64,000 nucleotides of DNA from Flavobacteriales bacterium UBA3477 (GCA_002378005.1 DFQY01000036.1:1-64000); one strand, 5' to 3'; positions 17,215 to 26,036 are shown, counted from the first letter of the stretch. Program-made: numbers and translations. The notes: generated from the letters alone by a model not told the origin.

Positions 17215-18611
17215 TAATTGTGCAATGCTCTATTGTCCGTCGCTGCTAATGCCGCTTCTTTAATGGCTTCAGTGTACGTCGGGTGACCGTGACAAATGCG
17301 GGCAATATCTTCAGCCGATGCGCGGAATTCCATCGCCGTAACCGCTTCCATGATCATATCTGCCGCGCGTGCAGCAACCATGTGTACACCCAAGACTTCA
17401 TCTGTGGTCGCATCCGCCAATACCTTCACTACCCCGTCGATATCACCGCTGGCACGCGAACGGCCTAGGGCACGCATTGGAAAGCTACCTGCTTTGTAGG
17501 CAATACCCGCAGCTTTCAATTCTTCCTCCGTTTTACCCACTGCAGCTACTTCCGGCCAAGTGTATACGATACCAGGGATCAAATCGTGGTTAATATGTGG
17601 TTTCTGACCGGCCAACATTTCTGCTACAAACACACCTTCTTCTTCAGCCTTGTGAGCCAACATAGCTCCTTTCACCACATCACCAATGGCGTAAATGTTC
17701 GCCTGTGACGTTTGTAAATGAGCATTAGTCTCGATACGACCACGATCGTCAGTGGCAATACCTACATTTTCCAACCCAAGGTTATCCGTGTAGGCACGGC
17801 GACCTACCGCCACCAAACAGTAATCCCCTTCGAAGGTGATTTCGTTGCCTTTCTTATCTGTTCCTTTGACCTTTACGGTATCACCGTCGCGGCTTACTTC
17901 GCTCACTTTCGTGCTCAAGCTGAACTTCATGCCCAACTTTTTCAGGCTGCGCTGCAATTCTTTACCCAAGGCACCGTCCATGGTAGGGATGATGCTTGGT
18001 GCATATTCCACTACGGTTACCTCAGCGCCAAGACGCTTGTATACAGAACCTAGTTCCAATCCAATAACACCACCACCGATCACGATCATGTGTTTTGGAA
18101 TTTCCTTAAGGCTCAATGCTTCCGTCGAGCTGATGATGCGCTCCTTATCAAACTTGGCAAACGGCAACTCAATAGGTTTTGAACCCGTGGCGAGGATGAT
18201 GTTTTTCGCACTAACCTCAGTGGTGCTTTCGCCAGCCACCTTTACAGTGTTGGCATCCACAAGTGAACCGAAACCGCGAAGTACATCGATGTTGTTCTTT
18301 TTCATCAAGTAATCGATACCGTCGCAAGTAGTGCTCACTACTCCTGCTTTGCGCTCCATCATCTTGTCAAAATCAATGGTGGGTGGATTAACCACAATAC
18401 CATGATCTTCGAAAGAGTGTGCCGCCATGTGGTAGTGCTCCGAGGAGTCCAACAAGGCTTTTGATGGAATACATCCAACGTTTAGACAGGTACCACCAAG
18501 TGTAGCATATTTCTCTACCAAGGCTGTTTTCATTCCCAGTTGCGCGCAACGAATAGCGCTCACATAACCACCAGGACCTGAACCAATGACAACGACGTCG
18601 TAAGAACTCAT
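17214..18611 (-). CDS. lpd: Dihydrolipoyl dehydrogenase (E3)
   Basis: 465 residues from the ATG at 18611 (MSSYDVVVIGSGPGGY). E3 reoxidises dihydrolipoamide of pyruvate and 2-oxoacid dehydrogenases and of the glycine cleavage system; the lipoyl carrier gcvH lies at 43.1 kb. Visible are the FAD-binding GSGPGG (10-15), the redox disulfide GGTCLNVGCIP (Cys42 and Cys47), the NAD-binding VIGGGVIGLELG, FAD contact YAIGDV and the C-terminal catalytic GHPTYTEAIKEA with its His. Everything needed for activity is present. pabB overlaps its stop by one base. lnt lies 44 bases upstream, and a possible -7 box in that gap may give lpd its own promoter. Confidence 0.97.
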   Translation of the reverse strand: MSSYDVVVIGSGPGGYVSAIRCAQLGMKTALVEKYATLGGTCLNVGCIPSKALLDSSEHYHMAAHSFEDHGIVVNPPTIDFDKMMERKAGVVSTTCDGIDYLMKKNNIDVLRGFGSLVDANTVKVAGESTTEVSAKNIILATGSKPIELPFAKFDKERIISSTEALSLKEIPKHMIVIGGGVIGLELGSVYKRLGAEVTVVEYAPSIIPTMDGALGKELQRSLKKLGMKFSLSTKVSEVSRDGDTVKVKGTDKKGNEITFEGDYCLVAVGRRAYTDNLGLENVGIATDDRGRIETNAHLQTSQANIYAIGDVVKGAMLAHKAEEEGVFVAEMLAGQKPHINHDLIPGIVYTWPEVAAVGKTEEELKAAGIAYKAGSFPMRALGRSRASGDIDGVVKVLADATTDEVLGVHMVAARAADMIMEAVTAMEFRASAEDIARICHGHPTYTEAIKEAALAATDNRALHN

Positions 18612-18632
18612 AAAATGATGTTTAATTCTAAG

Positions 18633-18640
18633 CAAAGGTA
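18633..18640 (-). promoter_or_regulatory. Candidate -7 box upstream of lpd
   Basis: The minus strand reads TACCTTTG, matching TAnnTTTG, 21 bases before the lpd ATG and after the lnt stop. No TTTG is visible at the 19-base spacing upstream, so it is only a candidate. Confidence 0.35.
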
Positions 18641-18655
18641 CACACGAGGCGTTGC

Positions 18656-20233
18656 TTACCTCGGCTTTAAACGGAAAAATCTACTAAATAGAAGTACACA
18701 AAGATTAAGGGCAAAAAGTAAGACCATTAATTGGCCGATCCAGTCCCCCGTCTTGCTGTACAGTGTTTGGCCTTCAAGCAGGGGGACCTCCATAACGATC
18801 ACTCCTTCCTCTTCCCAACCCAAGGGCTCGTGTACGCCGCCCTTTTGGTCGATTACACAGCTAATGCCCGTATTGGCGCTACGTACAATCCACTTGCCGT
18901 TTTCTATGGCACGTAGACCGGAGAATCGCATGTGCTGAACATGGCCTTGGGTATCGCCCCACCAGCCGTCATTGGTGATGACTGCGAGCAGGTTTGCGCC
19001 CTGTTTAGTATAGTCCGTGGTATAATCTGAGAATTCGTTTTCCCAACAAATAATTGGGCCCAATTTCAACCCTTTGCCATTGTCAAAAACGGTGCGTTCC
19101 TGTGAAATCCCTAGCGTCCCAGAAGTACCCCCAAGCTCAATGGCCCAGTCGCCCAAATACGGCTTCAATAGCTGTACAAAAGGCATGGTCTCCCCGCCTA
19201 CCACGAGTTTTCCTTTGTGGTATAGAGCGGCATTAGGCATTCCGATAGTGCGGAATAGCGCCGTATTATACAACGTGTAGTATCGATTGCCCATCGGCCT
19301 ATTGTATGCATTTGGTGCTTCTTGAAAATCATAGGTCGTCGCGCCAAAAATGGCAGCATCACCGTAAGTGTCCAATACCTTATGCAACTTGCGGTCCATC
19401 TGCGAATACCCGTAGGTCGACTCCTGACGTGCCTTCGGTAAGAACGTTTCTGGGAGGACGATGAGGTCAACTTGGCTGTCGCCGAGGTGGGTTTCTAGTA
19501 ATCGGCGGACTTTTTCGATTTGCTCGCCTTCAGGCAGTTCCCATTTCTCAGTGTAGGCGTTGATATTGGGCTGCAATACAGCCACTTTAATCCACGCGCT
19601 TGGCTTGGATGAATGCGGCAAGGACCACATGGTTAAACTGGTCAAAACAGGTACTAAGAGCAACAATAGAGGACGGTCCTTTCTCCACCGCCCTAACAAC
19701 CACTCGTAAGTAGCTATGGCCATAAGAAGTACCCAAAGCGTTCCGCCGGTGGCACCCAGCCACTGATACCATTGCACCAATATAGGCAGGGCGTTAAACG
19801 TATTGCCAAGATTTAGCCATGGAAAGGCCAATCCCCAGTGATCGTGTAGCTTTTCAAAGGCAATCCAGCTCGAAATGACCGGCAAATAAGCTAATAAACT
19901 GAACTTTTCTATTTGTGGAAACTTCCGCCAAAGGATAGAAGAACGTACCCCCAGCCACAAGGCCGTCGCCATTAATGCACCATTTATAAATATTGTAGCA
20001 ATGACTCCAAGTGGATGGGCATTAGCGATCCAGTAGGTAGTCGCGGCATTCCACAATGCCATGACCACATAAAGCTTTAAAAACTTTCGACCCGGACGGT
20101 GGGCCAATTCCAACAACACCACAAAAGCGGGTATGACCAACACCCCTAACATAGGGACATTCCAGGCAGCGACTAATAAAACTGTCGCGGCCAACATCAT
20201 TTTCCAATCCGACCAAGGGTGTAGTTGAGACAT
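18656..20233 (-). CDS. lnt: Apolipoprotein N-acyltransferase
   Basis: 525 residues from the ATG at 20233 (MSQLHPWSDW). Lnt adds the third acyl chain to the N-terminal Cys of lipoproteins in the inner membrane. An N-terminal set of membrane helices (about residues 12-190) is followed by the nitrilase-like domain. Its catalytic triad is visible: Glu in VLPETFLPKA, Lys in YHKGKLVVGGE and Cys in PIICWENEF. The ITNDGWWGD and HMRFSGLRAIENGKWIVRSA motifs are also typical. A final helix sits near the C-terminus. The gene is divergent from pssA with 29 bases between starts, so both promoters must overlap or lie inside the facing genes. Confidence 0.95.
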   Translation of the reverse strand: MSQLHPWSDWKMMLAATVLLVAAWNVPMLGVLVIPAFVVLLELAHRPGRKFLKLYVVMALWNAATTYWIANAHPLGVIATIFINGALMATALWLGVRSSILWRKFPQIEKFSLLAYLPVISSWIAFEKLHDHWGLAFPWLNLGNTFNALPILVQWYQWLGATGGTLWVLLMAIATYEWLLGRWRKDRPLLLLLVPVLTSLTMWSLPHSSKPSAWIKVAVLQPNINAYTEKWELPEGEQIEKVRRLLETHLGDSQVDLIVLPETFLPKARQESTYGYSQMDRKLHKVLDTYGDAAIFGATTYDFQEAPNAYNRPMGNRYYTLYNTALFRTIGMPNAALYHKGKLVVGGETMPFVQLLKPYLGDWAIELGGTSGTLGISQERTVFDNGKGLKLGPIICWENEFSDYTTDYTKQGANLLAVITNDGWWGDTQGHVQHMRFSGLRAIENGKWIVRSANTGISCVIDQKGGVHEPLGWEEEGVIVMEVPLLEGQTLYSKTGDWIGQLMVLLFALNLCVLLFSRFFRLKPR

Positions 20234-20262
20234 AGTGCCAAAATAATGCATCTTTGCAGGGC

Positions 20263-20970
20263 ATGAAACACATTCCAAATCTTTTAACACTCGCGAACGC
20301 AATTTGCGGGATGATGGCCATCTACTTCATCGTCAACGCGAGCAATACAGGTCTTGCCATAGCCCTAATTGCAGCTGCATTATTTGATATGCTTGACGGC
20401 TGGGCGGCTCGAAAAGTGGGCGCCTCTTCTGAACTAGGCAAACAACTAGATTCCTTGGCCGACGCCATTTCCTTTGGAGCGACCTCTGGATTTTTATGGT
20501 CAAGTATTTTGGCAGATTACGCCAGAGTACCTCAACCCTGGGCCATGCTCGTAGGTGCCGGCGTTACGTCAGCCAGCGTCTATCGCTTAGCCGTATTTAA
20601 CCTTCGCGAGGACGCAGGAAAAGATTTTATCGGAATGCCGACCCCTGCTAATGCTTTATTCGCACTCGGTCTGTGGTCCTGGATGGGGCGATGGGACAAT
20701 TGGGAATGGATCATGGCTTTGGAGGGCTCACAATTGTTATTATGGCACATTGCTCTGGTCTCTATTGCCTTCTACACCATCTACTGGCAAAACGCTTCAT
20801 TCCAAGTACTTAGCCTCAAAGGAGGTGGCGATACAAGTCGTAAAATAGGTCAATACACCCTTGTTGGAATTTTAGCAGTAATGATTCCTTTTTTTGGTGC
20901 ACTGAGCATCTCAATTGTCGTATTTTTGCTACCAATTATTAGCGCCTTCGCTCTGAAAAGCAAGGCATAA
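20263..20970 (+). CDS. pssA: CDP-diacylglycerol--serine O-phosphatidyltransferase
   Basis: 235 residues from the ATG at 20263 (MKHIPNLLTLANAICG); an in-frame TTG three codons earlier is less likely. The CDP-alcohol phosphotransferase signature is complete: DMLDGWAAR (43-50), Gly59, Asp63 and Asp67. The N-terminal PNLLTLAN and the run of membrane helices fit PssA, which makes phosphatidylserine, the precursor of phosphatidylethanolamine. A phosphatidylserine decarboxylase is not in view. purS follows after 19 bases on the same strand; the two are not functionally linked. Confidence 0.93.
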   Translation: MKHIPNLLTLANAICGMMAIYFIVNASNTGLAIALIAAALFDMLDGWAARKVGASSELGKQLDSLADAISFGATSGFLWSSILADYARVPQPWAMLVGAGVTSASVYRLAVFNLREDAGKDFIGMPTPANALFALGLWSWMGRWDNWEWIMALEGSQLLLWHIALVSIAFYTIYWQNASFQVLSLKGGGDTSRKIGQYTLVGILAVMIPFFGALSISIVVFLLPIISAFALKSKA

Positions 20971-20989
20971 GACCCATAAAAACTCAACG

Positions 20990-21241
20990 ATGAAATTCAC
21001 TGCTGAAATCAACGTGATGCCGCTAAAGGCACTTTTAGATCCTCAAGGAAAAACCGTAGGTGCAAACCTTAAAAACATCGGATTGGAAGCATTGACCAAT
21101 GTGAGAATTGGCAAGCACATTACCCTAGAGGTAGAGGCAGATTCGAAGGAAGCTGCAGAGGCAATGGTGAAAGAAGCGAGCGAAAAGCTCCTCATCAACC
21201 CTGTGATGGAGTCCTTTGACTTCGTCGTGACTGAGGCGTAA
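20990..21241 (+). CDS. purS: Phosphoribosylformylglycinamidine synthase subunit PurS
   Basis: 83 residues, the typical size. PurS is the small structural subunit that joins PurL and PurQ in purine synthesis. The start KFTAEINVMPLKALLDPQG, then VGANLKNIGLEALTNVRIGKH and a final KLLINPVMESF match the family closely. purL and purQ are not adjacent here. The gene ends at 21241, 11 bases before the TTG start of the next gene. Its only visible terminator lies inside that next gene. Confidence 0.93.
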   Translation: MKFTAEINVMPLKALLDPQGKTVGANLKNIGLEALTNVRIGKHITLEVEADSKEAAEAMVKEASEKLLINPVMESFDFVVTEA

Positions 21242-21251
21242 ACACTACGCT

Positions 21252-21887
21252 TTGAACTTCTTAGCGCATTTACATTTAAGCCCGAACCTCTCCGAGGTTC
21301 GGGTTTTTAATTTCACCGCAGATGGCTTCAAGGGCCAAGGTTGGCGAGAAGGTTCCTCCCCGGCCCAAAGGCTCGGCATCGACCTCCACCGCTTCATTGA
21401 CCAGTTCGCGGATGCGCACCCAATGAGTCTAGATACCAAGAAATTACTTTATCCTAAAGTGGGGAAATACGCCCCGGTGGCGCTTGATCTGTTGGGAGAC
21501 TTTTTCTTGCATCGCCATTGGAATTGGACCCAACACTGCCCCGCGCCTACCGCGACGGAATTCATTCAAATTTGCTTGGAAGATATCGCCGCACACCAAC
21601 ATATATTGGTCGGACGAGCCGCCCACATGGCGCCGCACCTGCTCAAGGAAAATTGGCTCCTATCCTACCAGAGCGTTGAAGGTCTGGCGCGCGCTGCTTC
21701 GGGTATTGCGCACAAACACCGCGGTGGGGACGCTTTTTCACACTACTTCAACACCACGCTTGAACGTGAAATAGACCTGTTCGAGCACTGGTTTTTGGAG
21801 ATGTATGACGATTTACAACGGGCCGCCAAAAGCTTCTACGAACAACACTCAGATTGGGGGCAACTTCAAGGCGGGAATGCCCTATGA
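21252..21887 (+). CDS. Acyl carrier protein phosphodiesterase-like protein, TTG start
   Basis: 211 residues of the AcpH/DUF479 (HD-like) family, which in E. coli removes the phosphopantetheine arm from ACP. The N-terminus MNFLAHLHLS, then NFTADGFKG, LGIDLHRFIDQFAD and LDLLGDFFLHRHW matches the family. Because MNFLAHL is the family's conserved beginning, translation must start at the TTG at 21252; the next in-frame Met is about 57 residues in. A perfect terminator hairpin occupies codons 10-19 of the reading frame. The activity of Bacteroidetes members is unproven, but fabD nearby is compatible with ACP-related metabolism. Confidence 0.82.
   Translation: MNFLAHLHLSPNLSEVRVFNFTADGFKGQGWREGSSPAQRLGIDLHRFIDQFADAHPMSLDTKKLLYPKVGKYAPVALDLLGDFFLHRHWNWTQHCPAPTATEFIQICLEDIAAHQHILVGRAAHMAPHLLKENWLLSYQSVEGLARAASGIAHKHRGGDAFSHYFNTTLEREIDLFEHWFLEMYDDLQRAAKSFYEQHSDWGQLQGGNAL
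21281..21308 (+). terminator. Perfect intrinsic terminator inside a coding region
   Basis: CCCGAACCTC and GAGGTTCGGG make a ten-base perfect stem with a TCC loop, followed by TTTTT. It is 40 bases after the purS stop, where a purS terminator would be, yet it also encodes residues 10-19 of the AcpH-like protein. Confidence 0.9.
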
Positions 21888-21902
21888 GAACTTCACCCAT
21901 CG

Positions 21903-21910
21903 TATCTTTG
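21903..21910 (+). promoter_or_regulatory. Candidate -7 promoter box for the queD-fabD-mevalonate unit
   Basis: TATCTTTG matches the Bacteroidetes -7 consensus and lies 18 bases before the queD ATG. It falls just after the AcpH-like stop. A -33 TTTG is not clear at the standard spacing. Confidence 0.45.
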
Positions 21911-21927
21911 CCTAAACTTTTACCAGC

Positions 21928-22341
21928 ATGATTTACATCAAGCGTAAAGAACACTTCTGTGCAGCGCACAAATTGTGGAATGATAAATGGGACGCCGCGA
22001 AGAATAAAAAGGTCTTCGGCAAATGTTCAAACGAGAACTACCACGGCCACAACTTCGAGTTAGAAGTTACCGTGCGCGGGGAAATCGACCCTGAAACTGG
22101 ATTCGTGATGAACCTCTTCGATCTCAAACAAATCATTCGCGAGCAAATCATCGATGTGGTCGACCACAAAAACTTGAATTTAGATATCGACTTCATGGCG
22201 GGCAAGCAGCCCACTGCGGAGATCATAGCCTATGAATTTTGGAAGATTCTAGCTCCGAAAGTTTCAGAACACGGTGCGGAATTGCACAAAATCCAATTAG
22301 CCGAAACACATAATAACATCATAGAATACTACGGAGAATGA
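21928..22341 (+). CDS. queD: 6-carboxytetrahydropterin synthase / 6-pyruvoyl-tetrahydropterin synthase family
   Basis: 137 residues. Zinc ligands are His14 (FCAAH) and His39 and His41 (YHGHN); the catalytic Cys is Cys33 in KCSNEN; and the Asp79-His80 pair is in VVDHKNLNLD. The C-terminal ETHNN carries the pterin-binding Glu. QueD makes 6-carboxytetrahydropterin from dihydroneopterin triphosphate in queuosine synthesis, and queG is at 57.3 kb, which supports that role. The family also includes pterin-cofactor enzymes, so a tetrahydrobiopterin role is not excluded. Its stop overlaps the fabD start by four bases (ATGA). Confidence 0.88.
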   Translation: MIYIKRKEHFCAAHKLWNDKWDAAKNKKVFGKCSNENYHGHNFELEVTVRGEIDPETGFVMNLFDLKQIIREQIIDVVDHKNLNLDIDFMAGKQPTAEIIAYEFWKILAPKVSEHGAELHKIQLAETHNNIIEYYGE

Positions 22342-23225
22342 GCAAAGCCTATGTATTTCCGGGCCAAGGCGCCCAGTACCCAGGAATGGGAAAAGACTTG
22401 TACGACAACCACAAAGAAGCACGCGAGTTATTCGACACCGCCGACCGAGTGCTCGGTTTTGAATTGAGCAAAATCATGTTCGAAGGAACTGAGGAAGAGC
22501 TCAAGCAAACCAAAGTAACCCAACCGGCCATCTTCACCATGAGCGTGATTATGGCAAAGCTATTGGGCAACGATTTCCAGCCAAATATGGTGGCAGGTCA
22601 CAGCTTGGGCGAATTTTCAGCCCTCTGTGCGGCCGGTGCATTGAGCTTCACAGACGCCTTAACCTTAGTAAGCAAGCGCGCCATGGCGATGCAAAAAGCC
22701 TGTGAGCAGAATCCTTCAACCATGGCCGCAATTTTAGGCCTCGACGATGAAGTAGTGGAAAACATTTGCGCCGATATCGACGGAGTCGTAGTTGCTGCGA
22801 ACTATAACTGTCCTGGGCAGTTAGTTATTTCAGGAACGATCAGTGCAGTGGAAGCAGCTTGTACAAAAGCTTCGGAAGCGGGCGCACGTCGTGCCTTGGT
22901 ACTTCCAGTGGGTGGAGCATTCCACAGTCCATTGATGGAGCCTGCCAGAGCAGAATTAGCCGCTGCTATTGAAGCGACGGATATCGAAACTCCGGTATGC
23001 CCTGTGTACCAGAACAGCGTTGCGAAAGCAGTGCAAAACCCAACTGAGATTAAAAAGAATTTGATCGACCAATTAACTGCTCCAGTAAAATGGACCCAAA
23101 GTGTTCAAGAGATGATGGCCGACGGCGCTACTCATTTCGTGGAATGCGGTCCAGGAAAAACCTTGCAGGGGTTGATTAAGAAAATTGACCGCACCAATGA
23201 AGTCAGCGACGTGAGCTTCGAATAA
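22338..23225 (+). CDS. fabD: Malonyl-CoA--ACP transacylase
   Basis: 295 residues. FabD loads malonyl groups onto ACP for fatty acid synthesis. The start MSKAYVFPGQGAQYPGMG, the nucleophile Ser89 in GHSLGEFSA, the catalytic His196 in GGAFHSPLM, QPAIF and a final ECGPGKTLQGLIKK are all family hallmarks. It overlaps queD by four bases and mvaD by one base (TAATG), so fatty acid and isoprenoid genes share one message here. Start and length are normal. Confidence 0.96.
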   Translation: MSKAYVFPGQGAQYPGMGKDLYDNHKEARELFDTADRVLGFELSKIMFEGTEEELKQTKVTQPAIFTMSVIMAKLLGNDFQPNMVAGHSLGEFSALCAAGALSFTDALTLVSKRAMAMQKACEQNPSTMAAILGLDDEVVENICADIDGVVVAANYNCPGQLVISGTISAVEAACTKASEAGARRALVLPVGGAFHSPLMEPARAELAAAIEATDIETPVCPVYQNSVAKAVQNPTEIKKNLIDQLTAPVKWTQSVQEMMADGATHFVECGPGKTLQGLIKKIDRTNEVSDVSFE

Positions 23226-24235
23226 TGAAAGAAGTTACCTGGAAAAGTCCTTCGAATATTGCGCTAGTCAAGTACTGGGGCAAATACCCGGTCCAAATAC
23301 CGGCCAATCCTTCTATTAGCTTTACCCTGAGTGCCGCGGCGACAACCACGACGTTGAAGTACGCGCCGGGAACTGGCCAAATAGAAGTATATCTCGAAGG
23401 CGTTTCCACCCCGAGTTTCCTACCAAAAATCAAGACGTTCCTCGAACGTACTGCCGAGCAATTTCCCTTTGCCAGCACCCTTGATTTGGAAATTCGCACC
23501 TCCAACAGCTTTCCGCACAGCTCGGGTATCGCCTCCTCTGCCTCTGGCATGAGTGCATTAGCCTTGTGTTTAATGAGCGTGAAACAAGAATTGGGTCTAC
23601 ACGTTTCAGACTTTTTCCAAGAAGCCAGCGAAGCCGCAAGATTAGGCTCAGGCTCCGGTTCACGAAGTGTCTATGGGCCATTAGCAGCTTGGGGAACACA
23701 CCAGGATATCAAAGGCAGTTCAGATCGTTGGGCCGTTGCCTACGATGATGTAGATGAGGTCTTTAAAACTTTTCAAGATACCATTCTTCTAGTAGATAAA
23801 GGAGAGAAAGTGGTGAGCTCCACTGTGGGTCACGGACTTATGGAGGGACATTCCTATGCCGAAGCTCGATTTGCTCAAGCCCACACCAACCAAGCAGAGC
23901 TACTGAATTGCATGCGCAATGGTGATGTGGCTGGTTTTGGAGCCATCGTAGAAAGTGAAGCACTAACACTGCACGCCATGATGATGAGCTCTCGTCCTTA
24001 TTTCATTCTCATGAAACCCAATACCCTAAAGGTCATTGAGGCTATTTGGGCATTCCGCGAAAGCACGGGCAACCCATTGTATTTCACATTAGATGCTGGT
24101 GCAAATGTGCATTTATTGTACCCGAAATCACATAAAGACGTAATTTTGCAGTTCATAGACAGTGACTTACGAACTTTTTGCAAAGACGGGAGTTACCTAT
24201 GTGACGAAGTTAGTCAAGGACCTAAACAGCTATAA
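23225..24235 (+). CDS. mvaD: Diphosphomevalonate decarboxylase
   Basis: 336 residues. The enzyme converts mevalonate diphosphate to isopentenyl diphosphate with ATP. It is a GHMP kinase-fold protein beginning SPSNIALVKYWGK (8-20) with NPSISFTLS, the phosphate loop SFPHSSGIASSASGM (about 97-111), SGSGSRSVYG and the catalytic Asp in TLDAGANVHLLYP near the C-terminus. It overlaps fabD by one base, and the next gene starts on the base after its stop. With the adjacent mevalonate kinase it shows that this organism makes isoprenoids by the mevalonate route. Confidence 0.95.
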   Translation: MKEVTWKSPSNIALVKYWGKYPVQIPANPSISFTLSAAATTTTLKYAPGTGQIEVYLEGVSTPSFLPKIKTFLERTAEQFPFASTLDLEIRTSNSFPHSSGIASSASGMSALALCLMSVKQELGLHVSDFFQEASEAARLGSGSGSRSVYGPLAAWGTHQDIKGSSDRWAVAYDDVDEVFKTFQDTILLVDKGEKVVSSTVGHGLMEGHSYAEARFAQAHTNQAELLNCMRNGDVAGFGAIVESEALTLHAMMMSSRPYFILMKPNTLKVIEAIWAFRESTGNPLYFTLDAGANVHLLYPKSHKDVILQFIDSDLRTFCKDGSYLCDEVSQGPKQL

Positions 24236-25162
24236 ATGGAAAAGAATCCGCTCTTTTACGGTAAAGTGCTTCTCTTTGGAGAGTATGGAATCATCAAGGA
24301 CAGTATGGGCCTATCGATTCCGCACACCTATTATAAAGGCGCATTCCAGTTCGCTCCAGAACAAGATGTTGTGCAGGAGAAAAGCAATGCCAACCTTCGC
24401 AAATACGTCGAATACCTTAAATCTGAGGATGCACCATGCAACTTTGATTTTAATGCATTCGATGCGGACCTAAATAGAGGACTATTCTTCGATTCTTCTA
24501 TTCCACAAGGATTTGGCGTGGGATCTTCTGGTGCTTTGGTGGCGGCTATTTACGACCGTTATTGTACCAATAAAATCTCTGCCAATCCTGAAAAAGCGAA
24601 GGACATCAAAGCCCTCAAGCAGATTTTCAGCTGGATGGAAAGCTATTTCCACGGCAAGAGTAGCGGTATAGATCCAACCATTTGTTACCTCGGCCTTCCG
24701 CTGTTGATCAAGAGCAAAGACAACCTCGGCACCATTGAACTTCCTACCTCTGTGGCAGAGGGTTCAGGCGCTGTATTCTTGCTGAACAGCGGTGCACCTG
24801 GTGAGACCCAGCCGATGGTGGAAATCTTCATGGAAAAACTGAAAGAAGAGGGCTTCCGCAACATGCTGAAGAACCAATTCATTAAATACAACGATGCTTG
24901 TATTAAAGCATTCGTCAAAGGCGATCGCACCCCACTATTCAACAACTTGAAAAAGCTGAGTGCGCTAGTCCTTGATAACTTTGATCCGATGATTCCACAT
25001 GGGTTCCACGACCTTTGGCGTCAAGGATTAGAGAGCGAGGATTATTACCTCAAACTCTGTGGTTCAGGTGGTGGTGGTTTCGTCATGGGCTTCACCCGTG
25101 ATTACGATAAGATCAAGTCAAAATTTGAAGGGTTCTCCCCTGAAGTCGTTTACAGGTTTTGA
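24236..25162 (+). CDS. Mevalonate kinase-like GHMP kinase
   Basis: 308 residues. GHMP motifs are GKVLLFGEYGII (9-20), the phosphate loop IPQGFGVGSSGALVAA (about 89-104), a GKSSGIDPT segment and the C-terminal LCGSGGGGFVMGF. The placement directly after mvaD, without a spacer, argues for mevalonate kinase; phosphomevalonate kinase is the main alternative because sequence alone separates these GHMP enzymes poorly. The stop TGA overlaps the TTG start of the UbiA-family gene (TTGA), suggesting translational coupling. Confidence 0.85.
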   Translation: MEKNPLFYGKVLLFGEYGIIKDSMGLSIPHTYYKGAFQFAPEQDVVQEKSNANLRKYVEYLKSEDAPCNFDFNAFDADLNRGLFFDSSIPQGFGVGSSGALVAAIYDRYCTNKISANPEKAKDIKALKQIFSWMESYFHGKSSGIDPTICYLGLPLLIKSKDNLGTIELPTSVAEGSGAVFLLNSGAPGETQPMVEIFMEKLKEEGFRNMLKNQFIKYNDACIKAFVKGDRTPLFNNLKKLSALVLDNFDPMIPHGFHDLWRQGLESEDYYLKLCGSGGGGFVMGFTRDYDKIKSKFEGFSPEVVYRF

Positions 25163-26034
25163 CAGCACTGAACCGCCGCCGATATTCCCTCCTAAAATTC
25201 CTTGCCTTACTTAGCCAAATCCGTTGGTACAACGTGCTATTGCTCCTAATGGGTCAATACCTCGCGGCGCTTTTCGTCTTTGAACCCAGTAATTCTTGGC
25301 AAATTTCACTCGCAGACAAAGGGACGCATCTGACCATTTGGTCCTCCGCCTTCCTACTCGTCTTTGGCTTTCTGATCAATAGCTTTTACGATGTGGAGAC
25401 CGATACCATCAATCGACCAAAGCAAACAGCCTTTGAACGATTGGTCAGTCAGAGTACCTCATTACGCATCGCAATACTTGCGCTGATTATAGGACTACTC
25501 ATGGCGTATATCGTGAGCTGGCGCGGATTGCTCTTCTATGGATTCTACGCCTTTTTACTGTGGTTCTACAGCCACAAAGTCCGTAACATTCCATGGGTCG
25601 GTCATTTTAGTGCCGCCATTATTGGACTCCTGCCCTTTTTCGGGATCAGCGTCTACCACCAGTACCTCAGCCTGCACACCCTCGCCTTCGGTGGACTTAT
25701 CGGCCTTGCCCTATTCTCACGTGAGCTGCTCAAAGACCTCTTGATGGTCAAGGGCGATACGGTCATGGGGAAAAGTACCGCAGCTAGTGAGTTTGGTGGC
25801 GATCAGGTTCGTTTGGCTCTGATTATCAGCAGCGGCATTGCGTGGATACCCGCCTTCTTCACGCAGCAATGGTTTGGATTTTATGCCCAATTAGGCATGC
25901 TACTCATGCTCGTACTCCTCAGCATAGCAAACACATTGACCCTAGGCGCCAAAAGCCTACGCGGATTGCGCTGGGCCCACTTATGTTATAAAGTGATCCT
26001 GGTGATTGGAATCTTGACTATTCCGTTCCTCTAA
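25159..26034 (+). CDS. UbiA-family membrane prenyltransferase, TTG start, altered Asp motifs
   Basis: 291 residues with about eight hydrophobic segments. The TTG at 25159 overlaps the kinase stop (TTGA) and gives the expected N-terminal cytoplasmic part; the next in-frame ATG would remove the first helix. The UbiA Mg-diphosphate motif NDxxDxxxD reads NSFYDVETD, with Ser at the second position. The second motif, usually DxxDxxGD, reads DLLMVKGD. Homologues beside mevalonate genes in Flavobacteriia are annotated as geranylgeranylglycerol-phosphate geranylgeranyltransferase-like. The likely role is prenyl transfer to a lipid or ring acceptor, but the altered motifs make activity uncertain. It ends three bases from the convergent T9SS gene. 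Confidence 0.82.
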   Translation: MTALNRRRYSLLKFLALLSQIRWYNVLLLLMGQYLAALFVFEPSNSWQISLADKGTHLTIWSSAFLLVFGFLINSFYDVETDTINRPKQTAFERLVSQSTSLRIAILALIIGLLMAYIVSWRGLLFYGFYAFLLWFYSHKVRNIPWVGHFSAAIIGLLPFFGISVYHQYLSLHTLAFGGLIGLALFSRELLKDLLMVKGDTVMGKSTAASEFGGDQVRLALIISSGIAWIPAFFTQQWFGFYAQLGMLLMLVLLSIANTLTLGAKSLRGLRWAHLCYKVILVIGILTIPFL

Positions 26035-26036
26035 AC

